Below, piece by piece: positions 1 to 4,660 of a stretch of 13,006 bases of DNA. Each line of letters begins with the position of its first letter. Position 1 is the stretch's first letter. The stretch comes from JACKJP01 sp050186955 (GTDB lineage Bacteria; Pseudomonadota; Alphaproteobacteria; Rhizobiales; Tepidamorphaceae): the NCBI GenBank assembly GCA_050186955.1, contig JBFWXZ010000078.1, positions 1 through 13,006 of the forward strand, read 5' to 3'. The translations under genes were made by a program, and so were the position numbers. The notes under the pieces were generated by a model that saw nothing but the letters and a program-made list of their open reading frames with translations, ran no database searches and was not told the DNA's origin.

Positions 1-434
1 GTGCGGTAGCGGCGGCTGCAGTATTCGTACCATTCCTGCGAGCCGACCCAGGCTTCCTCGCCGGAGGCGGCGGGGCGCGAGGTGGCGACGTAGTAGTCCG
101 GATAGGGATCCTCGACCGCGTAGGAGGGGCCGTAATAGCCCGTCGAGGGCGGCGGGTTGTTGAGGCCGCCGACGATCGCCGAGCCGATCACCACGCCGGC
201 GATGCCGGCGGCGATGGCGGCGCCGTCGTCGCGGCGGTGATGGTAGTAATAGGGCGCGCGCCAGCCCGGGCGGTAGGGACCGCGGTTCCAGCTGGAGCCG
301 CCGTGATGGCTGTGATAGCCCGGCCCGCCGCGGCCCTGCGCGACGGCCCAGCCCTCGCCGGCCTCAGCCGGCAGCGACAGCGCCGCCGTCGAGACGGCAA
401 GGGCGGCGACGACGAACTTCGATACGCTCTTCAT
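1..434 (-). CDS. BA14K-like exported protein, partial (C-terminus cut by window edge)
   Basis: The reading frame opens at ATG 434 and runs off the left edge without a stop, giving 144 residues. A ribosome binding site AGGAGG (446-451) lies 11 bases upstream. Residues 1-24 form a signal peptide (basic MKSVSK, then a hydrophobic stretch ending LPAEA). A Gly/His/Tyr-rich region follows, then a small-residue hydrophobic stretch (about residues 73-92, DDGAAIAAGIAGVVIG) of glycine-zipper character. The last visible residues, EWYEYCSRRYRT, match the start of the C-terminal signature of BA14K family proteins (Cys, then RYRS/T, before a D-x-x-T-G-x-Y-x-G segment). Family members are exported rhizobial proteins; the Brucella member is immunoreactive and reported lectin-like. 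Family assignment is fairly sure; the role in this cell is unknown. A paired CTGAACG motif lies about 90-100 bases upstream. Confidence 0.8.
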   Translation of the reverse strand, partial: MKSVSKFVVAALAVSTAALSLPAEAGEGWAVAQGRGGPGYHSHHGGSSWNRGPYRPGWRAPYYYHHRRDDGAAIAAGIAGVVIGSAIVGGLNNPPPSTGYYGPSYAVEDPYPDYYVATSRPAASGEEAWVGSQEWYEYCSRRYR

Positions 435-520
435 GGCTCTACAAGCCTCCTGGCAGGCCGCGTCCGGAACATCGACCGGGTGCGGCAAATTCTCATGGTC
501 CCTATCCTGCACCGCCGAGA

Positions 521-538
521 CTGAACGCCGTCTGAACG
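521..538 (-). promoter_or_regulatory. Candidate operator: two direct CGTTCAG repeats
   Basis: On the minus strand CGTTCAG occurs twice, 11 bases start to start (CGTTCAGACGGCGTTCAG), about 90-100 bases upstream of the BA14K-like start codon. Direct heptamers at one helical turn are the usual layout of an OmpR-family response-regulator site. The regulator is unknown and no convincing -35/-10 pair was found next to it. Confidence 0.3.
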
Positions 539-558
539 GATTGGGGCGCGATCGTGGC

Positions 559-582
559 GGCGCGCGGACGCCGCCGCGCGCC
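559..582 (-). terminator. GC-rich hairpin downstream of the 154-residue membrane protein gene
   Basis: GGCGCGCGG (559-567) and CCGCGCGCC (574-582) form a perfect 9-bp stem with a 6-base loop, starting 12 bases past the stop codon of the minus-strand gene at 595-1059. There is no T-tract on the minus strand, so it may stabilise the 3' end or act only weakly as a terminator. Confidence 0.35.
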
Positions 583-594
583 TGACAACGAGGC

Positions 595-1059
595 TCAGCG
601 GCCGGCGGTTCCCGCCCCGTAGCCGCCGAAGCGGTTGCACAGCCAGCCGATGACGAGGCCGGTGACCGCGCCCTCGGCGATGAACCACCAGGGCGAGGCC
701 CAGATGCTGCCCTCGCCGAAGAAGGACGCGCCGGCCTCGGCGAAGACATCCCACATCATCAGCGTGGCGACGAGGTTGAGCCAGGCGCCGAGCAGCACGC
801 CCATGACCCACCAGGGGAGGCGGATATTCATCACCGGGTGGCGGTCGATGACGCCGGCGAGGCCTATCATGGCGCCGAAATTGATGTACCAGAGCAGCGT
901 CGCCCACTGCACATGGCCGGGCACGGCGACCCAGTACCACGGCCAGACGAAGAACTCGACGAGGCCGACGACGAGGCCCGCCAGCTTGCCGACGCCGGCG
1001 CGGGCGATCAGCGACGGCTTGGCCGGAAAGAGCGTGTTCGCAACGGCTGTATCGGACAT
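595..1059 (-). CDS. Four-helix inner membrane protein of unknown function
   Basis: This 154-residue protein starts at ATG 1059, with AGGAGG seven bases upstream on the minus strand, which makes the start secure. It has four hydrophobic segments, at roughly residues 24-46 (LAGLVVGLVEFFVWPWYWVA), 51-71, 82-104 and 122-144, separated by short loops. This indicates a small polytopic inner membrane protein with very little outside the bilayer. Tryptophans and aromatics cluster at the helix ends (FVWPWYW, LPWWVMG, ASPWWF). The C-terminal tail is short and Gly-rich (GGYGAGTAGR). I do not recognise a named family and no catalytic motif is visible. It is divergent from the cold shock gene and 160 bp from the BA14K-like gene on the same strand; nothing ties it functionally to either. 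Confidence 0.75.
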   Translation of the reverse strand: MSDTAVANTLFPAKPSLIARAGVGKLAGLVVGLVEFFVWPWYWVAVPGHVQWATLLWYINFGAMIGLAGVIDRHPVMNIRLPWWVMGVLLGAWLNLVATLMMWDVFAEAGASFFGEGSIWASPWWFIAEGAVTGLVIGWLCNRFGGYGAGTAGR

Positions 1060-1386
1060 TTCAGCCTCCTTTCGCCAAGGCCAGCACCTGGTTGAGGTCC
1101 GTGCCCGGGCAAGGTCAGTATGTGGACAGGAATCATATGGGGAGCGGCGGCGCTTCGTCCAATCCGCCCCCCCTTCTCTCTCCCTCTTCCCGTAGGGCAG
1201 CAGGCAGGGTTTGTCTTGCTGGCGTCACAATTCGCCCGTATAAGCGCGGGATCGAGATTTTGGCTTGAAGTGACTTTACGCCACGCGACCCGCGCTGCTG
1301 ACGTCCACCTCCTTCCGGAACATTCGATCGGAACGCGGCCCGGTTTGGCCGCACGTCACGCTACGCGACATAAAGGATACGCGATC
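1060..1386. other. 327-bp divergent intergenic region
   Basis: This gap separates the minus-strand membrane protein gene from the plus-strand cold shock gene. It holds the cold shock promoter (1216-1244) and a leader of about 136 bases. The segment 1060-1200 contains the membrane protein ribosome binding site and C-rich tracts; I see no gene in it. Confidence 0.6.
1216..1244 (+). promoter_or_regulatory. Sigma-70-type promoter of the cold shock gene
   Basis: TTGCTG (1216-1221) and TATAAG (1239-1244) are separated by exactly 17 bases, a good housekeeping promoter for this G+C content. Transcription would begin near 1251 and leave a leader of about 136 bases before the ATG at 1387. Long leaders are typical of cold-inducible csp genes, whose mRNAs are controlled by temperature-dependent folding. 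Confidence 0.6.
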
Positions 1387-1596
1387 ATGGCAACCGGCAC
1401 TGTTAAATGGTTCAACGCCACCAAGGGCTTCGGTTTCATCCAGCCGAACGACGGCGGCAACGACGTCTTCGTTCACATCTCCGCCGTCCAGCGGGCCGGC
1501 ATGAGCGGCCTCGATGAGGGCCAGACGGTGAACTACGAGCTCGTCAAGGACCAGCGCTCCGGCAAGTCCGCGGCGGAGAACCTCTCCGCGGCGTAA
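1387..1596 (+). CDS. cspA: Cold shock domain protein (CspA family)
   Basis: This 69-residue protein is a single cold shock domain, the usual length for the family. It is a five-stranded OB-fold that binds single-stranded RNA and DNA and acts as an RNA chaperone in the cytoplasm. The diagnostic features are GTVKWFNATKGFGFI, which contains RNP1 (KGFGFI), and RNP2 (VFVHIS), with the aromatic nucleic-acid-binding residues in place. The frame is open upstream to 1120, but homology begins at the ATG at 1387, which follows an AAAGGA-like ribosome binding site. The gene is monocistronic: it has its own promoter with a 17-base spacer, a leader of about 136 bases and a strong terminator at 1699-1725. 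Alphaproteobacteria carry several paralogues, so the symbol is by family and it may not be the most cold-inducible copy. Confidence 0.93.
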   Translation: MATGTVKWFNATKGFGFIQPNDGGNDVFVHISAVQRAGMSGLDEGQTVNYELVKDQRSGKSAAENLSAA

Positions 1597-1674
1597 AGCC
1601 TGGACGACAACATCGCCGTTCGCGGCGCCGCCCGACCACGGATGTACTGGCGGGAGAGGCGACAACGGCGCGAA

Positions 1675-1692
1675 CCGGCCTTCAGGGGCCGG
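1675..1692 (+). other. Second 3' UTR hairpin upstream of the csp terminator
   Basis: CCGGCC (1675-1680) and GGCCGG (1687-1692) form a 6-bp stem with a TTCAGG loop, seven bases before the intrinsic terminator. With the terminator it makes a tandem-hairpin 3' end on a roughly 100-base 3' UTR. Confidence 0.4.
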
Positions 1693-1698
1693 GACGGG

Positions 1699-1725
1699 AA
1701 GGCGGGCTATCAGCCCGCCTTTTTT
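1699..1725 (+). terminator. Intrinsic terminator of the cold shock gene
   Basis: A perfect 10-bp stem (AAGGCGGGCT 1699-1708, AGCCCGCCTT 1712-1721) with a 3-base loop runs into a 6-T tract ending at 1725. It faces plus and ends eight bases before the stop of the converging methyltransferase gene. The minus strand has no T-tract after the hairpin. Confidence 0.92.
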
Positions 1726-1733
1726 GTTGCGCG

Positions 1734-2303
1734 CTAGCGGCGGCGGAAGACGGTGATGCCGCGGAAGCGGTGGTTGGTCGACTTCCACATGCCGATGGCG
1801 GCCTCGAGGGCGAAGCATTCCTTGCGGTACATCGGCAGCACCTGGTCGAGCCAGACGACATGGGCGCCGGCCCTCAGCCGCGACAGCGCCCGCATGACGC
1901 GGTTGCGCTTGACCATGGTGGCGCCGTAATGCGCCGCGTCCTCCACCGAATAGGGCGGATCGGCGAGCACGATGTCGTAGTCGCCGAGCGGCACCGTCTC
2001 GAGGCTCTGGGCGTCGTCGAGGAAGGTCGGCGCGAGGCCGGGGTCGATGTCGACCGTGTCGCCGGGAAAGGCGTCGAGATCGACTCGGCCGGAGAACAGG
2101 TGCAGGGCGCGCCGCTTTTCGGGGAAGAGGGCGCGGACGCGGCGCAGATAGCCGGCCGGGTAGCCGCCGTAATAGGCCGACTTCACGCGGTAGTCGTTGC
2201 CCATGATCCAGGTGCCGACGACGCGCCCGTCATCGGCGACGAACAGGCTCCCGGGAAAGCCCGTCGCGGCGGCGTAGTTGTCTATCCGCTCCTGCCAGTC
2301 CAT
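1734..2303 (-). CDS. Small DPPY-type SAM-dependent methyltransferase
   Basis: This 189-residue protein starts at ATG 2303, preceded by a GGGGAGA ribosome binding site. It has the core of a class I S-adenosylmethionine methyltransferase. A motif I-like strand LHLFSG (67-72) is followed by an acidic turn VDIDP (84-88) expected to hold the SAM ribose, then motif IV ADPPY (114-118). DPPY is the catalytic signature of enzymes that methylate exocyclic amino groups: N6-adenine or N4-cytosine DNA methylases, and some rRNA guanine-N2 enzymes such as RsmD. The glycine-rich motif I loop is divergent, and there is no room for a large target-recognition domain. No restriction endonuclease gene is adjacent, so it looks like an orphan enzyme; its substrate cannot be read from the sequence. 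It converges on the cold shock gene and shares the gap with that gene's terminator. Confidence 0.72.
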   Translation of the reverse strand: MDWQERIDNYAAATGFPGSLFVADDGRVVGTWIMGNDYRVKSAYYGGYPAGYLRRVRALFPEKRRALHLFSGRVDLDAFPGDTVDIDPGLAPTFLDDAQSLETVPLGDYDIVLADPPYSVEDAAHYGATMVKRNRVMRALSRLRAGAHVVWLDQVLPMYRKECFALEAAIGMWKSTNHRFRGITVFRRR

Positions 2304-2380
2304 CGCGATCCGTCTCCCCCGCGACCATCATGGCACGGCGGCGCGGGCGGTACGGATCACGAGCGCGTGTGGTGGCGTGT

Positions 2381-2495
2381 GGTGCGTGCCGCGTATGCCG
2401 TAGCTGGATTCCATTCCGGCACTCGGCTTGAAGCGTTAAGGCGTTCGGACCTGAAATCGCGCCCCCGGAGCGATTTCCCAACGGCCCTCACCCTC
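2381..2495 (-). repeat. Diverged copy of the structured repeat found at 12059-12192
   Basis: Read on the minus strand from 2495, this segment aligns with the plus strand of the 134-bp element almost throughout: GGGTGAG at the start, a GGAAA-initiated hairpin, GAACGCC, AAGCCGAG, TGGAATCCA and CGGC-TA-GGCA. The hairpin arms here are GAAATCGC and GCGATTTC. The far terminal repeat (TCTCACC in the other copy) is not recognisable, so this copy is probably decayed at its 2381 end. Confidence 0.6.
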
Positions 2496-2536
2496 ATCCT
2501 GAGGCGCGAGGCGAAGCCGAGCCTCGAAGGATGGGC
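2491..2536. repeat. Hairpin-forming intergenic repeat (CTCATCCTGAGG type)
   Basis: CATCCT (2495-2500) pairs with AGGATG (2528-2533), AGGC (2502-2505) with GCCT (2521-2524), and the tip is GGC-GAA-GCC (2509-2517). Elements with a CATCCTGAGG end and a TCGAAGGATG end are widespread between genes in alphaproteobacteria. It abuts the neighbouring structured repeat at GGGTGAG. Confidence 0.6.
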
Positions 2537-2559
2537 CACAGAACGCCGCACCATCGTTT

Positions 2560-2641
2560 CTGGATTCCGGCCTGCGCCGGAATGACGATTGGAACTTAGG
2601 CCTCGATATTACCCGTCATTCCGGCGCAGGCCGGAATCCAG
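2560..2641. repeat. 82-bp inverted-repeat element, intact copy (CGTCATTCCGG family)
   Basis: Two perfect 28-bp inverted arms (2560-2587 and 2614-2641) flank a 26-bp spacer. Each arm is itself partly palindromic (CCGGCCTGCGCCGG core). A second copy with an equally long, related spacer begins at 11989. This repeat family is familiar from many alphaproteobacterial intergenic regions. It may act as a bidirectional transcription stop. Confidence 0.85.
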
Positions 2642-2730
2642 CAAGGAAGGTGGCTCCGGACCCTGGCGGCGCGAAATGGAGCAAGACCCGCCGCGAATAT
2701 CGAGCGCCGCGACCTCATCCGCCCGACGTC

Positions 2731-3369
2731 TTACGGCACCGGCAGCGTCAGGTCCGGCGCGGCCTTCCATTCCTGCACGGTCAGCGTCTCCGGCCCGAGC
2801 CCCGTCATCAGCGTCTCGGTGCGCACGGCGCGCTCGTCGGCGCGGCGCACCCAGTATTTGGTGCGGATCTCGAAGGTGGCGTTGACCGTGTTGGTCATCT
2901 CGGCCTCCAGCGTGTCGACCGTCTCGCCGCCGAACTCGGCCTCGCCGCAGCGCGCGTTGCGGACGGTGGAGACCTGCTGGCGGACCGTCGCCAGGCCGGC
3001 GGCGGCCGTCTCCTCCTGGTTGAACGCGTAGAGCTTCTTCCAGCTCTTGCCGCCGTCGTCGGACTGGTGCGTCGCGCCGCCATGGGTGAGGTACCAGGCG
3101 CCGGCGGGCTCGGTCATCTTCACCATGTAGTGGCCGGGGCCGGCGAACAGCATGTCGTTCTCCGTCCTCGGCTGGCCCTTCGCCTCGGTGACGATATGGG
3201 CGACGCCCGGCAGCGGGTTCTCCATCCAGTGGAGGGTGAGCCGGGCGAAGCGCGCCGCGCAGTCCTCGGCGGCGGCCGGGGCGCAGAGCGCCAGGGCGGC
3301 GCACAGGGCGAGGAGCGGGCCGGCAAAGGTTCCGGCAGGCGGCCTGACATGCGGGCGCGGGGCGTTCAT
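2731..3369 (-). CDS. Exported protein of unknown function with one Asp-box-like motif
   Basis: This 212-residue protein starts at ATG 3369, with GGAGGT five bases upstream. The frame stays open to 3468, but that extension has no ribosome binding site and no signal-like sequence. A signal peptide spans about residues 1-34 (hydrophobic core LLALCAALALCAPAAA, likely cleaved before EDC), so the product should be periplasmic. The mature part has two cysteines (37 and 141) that could form a disulfide. It also has one SDDGGKSW segment (103-110) fitting the Asp-box pattern S-x-D-x-G-x-T/S-W seen in beta-propellers and related hairpins; one copy is not enough to call a propeller. The C-terminal half has alternating beta-like character. 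I do not recognise the family. It is followed upstream on the same strand by the 78-residue membrane gene, 124 bp away. Confidence 0.75.
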   Translation of the reverse strand: MNAPRPHVRPPAGTFAGPLLALCAALALCAPAAAEDCAARFARLTLHWMENPLPGVAHIVTEAKGQPRTENDMLFAGPGHYMVKMTEPAGAWYLTHGGATHQSDDGGKSWKKLYAFNQEETAAAGLATVRQQVSTVRNARCGEAEFGGETVDTLEAEMTNTVNATFEIRTKYWVRRADERAVRTETLMTGLGPETLTVQEWKAAPDLTLPVP

Positions 3370-3493
3370 CGGGGACCTCCGGTCATCTGCGGCGGCCCTC
3401 GACGGCCGGCGGCGACAGTCGACCACATCTGCGCCGCCGCTCCAACGGGGAAGGGGCGGCGGCGTCATCGCGTCTCGAATGGGGCGCGGGGGC

Positions 3494-3730
3494 TCAGGCT
3501 TTCGGCTCGGGGCCGGCGCCGTGCTGCGCTTTCACCTTACGAAATGCCCAGACGGCGAGCGCGATCGCGCAGACGATGCCGACCGCCGGGGCGATGGTGA
3601 AGGCGAAGCCCATCGCGATGCCGCCGTCGCGGTCGTCCTTCTGGAAGAGCGGATAGAGGCCGAAGAACGCGGCGGCCCAGCCACCGGCGAAGCCGGCTAT
3701 CGCTGCGAGTGTCGCTGCCACGAACGGCAT
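3494..3730 (-). CDS. 78-residue two-helix membrane protein; 5' region replaced by island
   Basis: The frame runs from ATG 3730 to a TGA at 3494. Two hydrophobic segments, residues 3-28 (VAATLAAIAGFAGGWAAAFFGL region) and 40-63 (IAMGFAFTIAPAVGIVCAIAL region), are joined by a charged loop (FQKDDRDGG). The C-terminus is basic (RKVKAQHGAGPEPKA). This is a small helical-hairpin membrane protein with no recognised family. No Shine-Dalgarno sequence precedes the ATG; the upstream bases on the minus strand are a C-tract (CTACTCCCCCC) and then AT-rich sequence. The host-like G+C composition stops exactly at the start codon, so the original promoter and ribosome binding site appear to have been displaced by the adjacent cassette. 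It may be silent, or expressed by read-through from the cassette. Confidence 0.65.
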   Translation of the reverse strand: MPFVAATLAAIAGFAGGWAAAFFGLYPLFQKDDRDGGIAMGFAFTIAPAVGIVCAIALAVWAFRKVKAQHGAGPEPKA

Positions 3731-3736
3731 GGGGGG
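3730..3736. repeat. Left copy of flanking 7-bp direct repeat TGGGGGG
   Basis: TGGGGGG here overlaps the start codon position of the 78-residue gene, and the same heptamer recurs at 6119-6125 beyond the cassette. It could be a target-site duplication or junction homology. A G-run also recurs easily by chance in a G-rich genome. Confidence 0.35.
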
Positions 3737-3765
3737 AGTAGATTATCCAGAAGCCCTATAAAATA

Positions 3766-4347
3766 TTATTTTCCAAGGTTTTCTAGATCTTGCTGCAATA
3801 AAATCCTAATTGAATCAGCTATTTCACACATTAGTCTGGGAACGGATTCCGTGTAATCTAAAACATCAGAAATACTTGATGCCGAGGATTGGAAATTTGC
3901 GTCGATTTCAATGATTTCCTGATATTTGTTGTTAAATGTATCAGACCAGCATTGAAATTTCGAGATATCATCTCTATCAGCTCTATTTAAAATTGAGTTT
4001 ATATGTGATGATCTATTCGTGAAATCTGTCATAATATCCCCCATAATAATTTTCGCCTGTTCAACTGATGGGCACGCCTTTCCATTATTTATTATATCTT
4101 CAGCAAGTTTCTCAATTTCACTTAACTGAATATCGAGAGGAGATTTTATATTTGAAGAGTAATTCTCGATATTTATCTTGTATAACCTTTCCTGTATTTT
4201 CCACCGCCTTGTTTGCTGGAACATGTAAAAGTTTGACATTAGGGATATAATAGATATGACCCAAGGTATCACGTCTCCCCATTGAAAGCTGGGTGGAGCG
4301 TATGTATTTGGATCATTGATATCGATTTTACTAACGATTCCTATCAA
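3766..4347 (-). CDS. Membrane-anchored helical protein, third gene of the island operon
   Basis: This 193-residue frame overlaps the preceding gene by 17 bases. The start chosen is TTG 4347, because the first in-frame ATG (residue 37) would fall inside the membrane helix and I see no better start. A single hydrophobic segment at about residues 24-44 (DVIPWVISIISLMSNFYMF) is followed by a basic stop-transfer stretch (QQTRRWKIQERLYK), predicting a short outside N-terminus and a cytoplasmic C-terminal domain of about 145 residues. That domain appears mostly alpha-helical with charged, heptad-like stretches (LDIQLSEIEKLAEDIIN; ISDVLDYTESVPRLMCEIADSI) and no enzyme motif. I do not recognise a family. 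As the last gene of a GHKL ATPase and STAS-like operon, it could be a membrane sensor or the effector of the switch; this is inference. Strongly AT-rich. Confidence 0.7.
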   Translation of the reverse strand: MIGIVSKIDINDPNTYAPPSFQWGDVIPWVISIISLMSNFYMFQQTRRWKIQERLYKINIENYSSNIKSPLDIQLSEIEKLAEDIINNGKACPSVEQAKIIMGDIMTDFTNRSSHINSILNRADRDDISKFQCWSDTFNNKYQEIIEIDANFQSSASSISDVLDYTESVPRLMCEIADSIRILLQQDLENLGK

Positions 4348-4660
4348 ATCTCAAGCCAATTAATATTTGCCTAAGAATTAACGGTGTTGAAATAAATTTG
4401 TATTTATTAAAAAATAGGACGTCCGTATGATATTTCTTTAAACTATCTCCAAACATGCCCTGTATAAACGAGCTCCCAATAGCATATATATACGGTGGTA
4501 TATTTATGGTGATTATCTCGCAATCATCCTCAATGCTATTGAGCTTAAAGTGCTCCCTAGCTCTAAGTCCTCGTTCGTGCCCACTAATGTTCCTGATCTT
4601 CCCGTTTCCAGTCAGTTCAGAAAAATCAATCGAGCAATTATTCTCGTTCGACTGCGTCAT
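4331..4660 (-). CDS. STAS-like (DUF4325-type) small protein, second gene of the island operon
   Basis: This 109-residue protein starts at ATG 4660, inside the 3' end of the ATPase gene (23-base overlap), so translation is probably coupled. It lacks membrane segments. The pattern IDFSELTGNG (11-20), ISGHERGLRARE (25-36), a beta strand CEIITINIPPY (47-57), then IGSSFIQGMFGDSLKKY (61-77) resembles the STAS-like DUF4325 family, where a strand is followed by a conserved S-S/x-F...G turn and helix. In classical STAS anti-anti-sigma factors the equivalent turn carries the serine phosphorylated by the partner kinase; Ser63 or Ser64 would be the candidates. The acidic residue often found before that turn is not obvious. 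The family call is pattern recognition from memory, not a profile match. Pairing with a GHKL ATPase gene strengthens it. Confidence 0.6.
   Translation of the reverse strand: MTQSNENNCSIDFSELTGNGKIRNISGHERGLRAREHFKLNSIEDDCEIITINIPPYIYAIGSSFIQGMFGDSLKKYHTDVLFFNKYKFISTPLILRQILIGLRFDRNR

Larger units (their letters stand above)
2304..2730. other. 427-bp repeat-rich intergenic region without a gene
   Basis: No credible gene lies here. The gap holds a diverged copy of a structured repeat (2381-2495), a hairpin repeat of the CTCATCCTGAGG kind (2491-2536) and a perfect 28-bp inverted repeat (2560-2641). Three different intergenic repeat types side by side suggest an insertion-tolerant site. Confidence 0.7.

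Noticed and set aside
2437..2448. TAAGGCGTTCGG also occurs at 11189-11200
   Set aside because: A 12-base match is expected by chance in a window this size, and the flanks do not extend the similarity.
1770..2585. A 271-codon plus-strand frame over the methyltransferase gene and repeats
   Set aside because: It runs antisense to the DPPY methyltransferase and continues through three unrelated intergenic repeats; no family resemblance.
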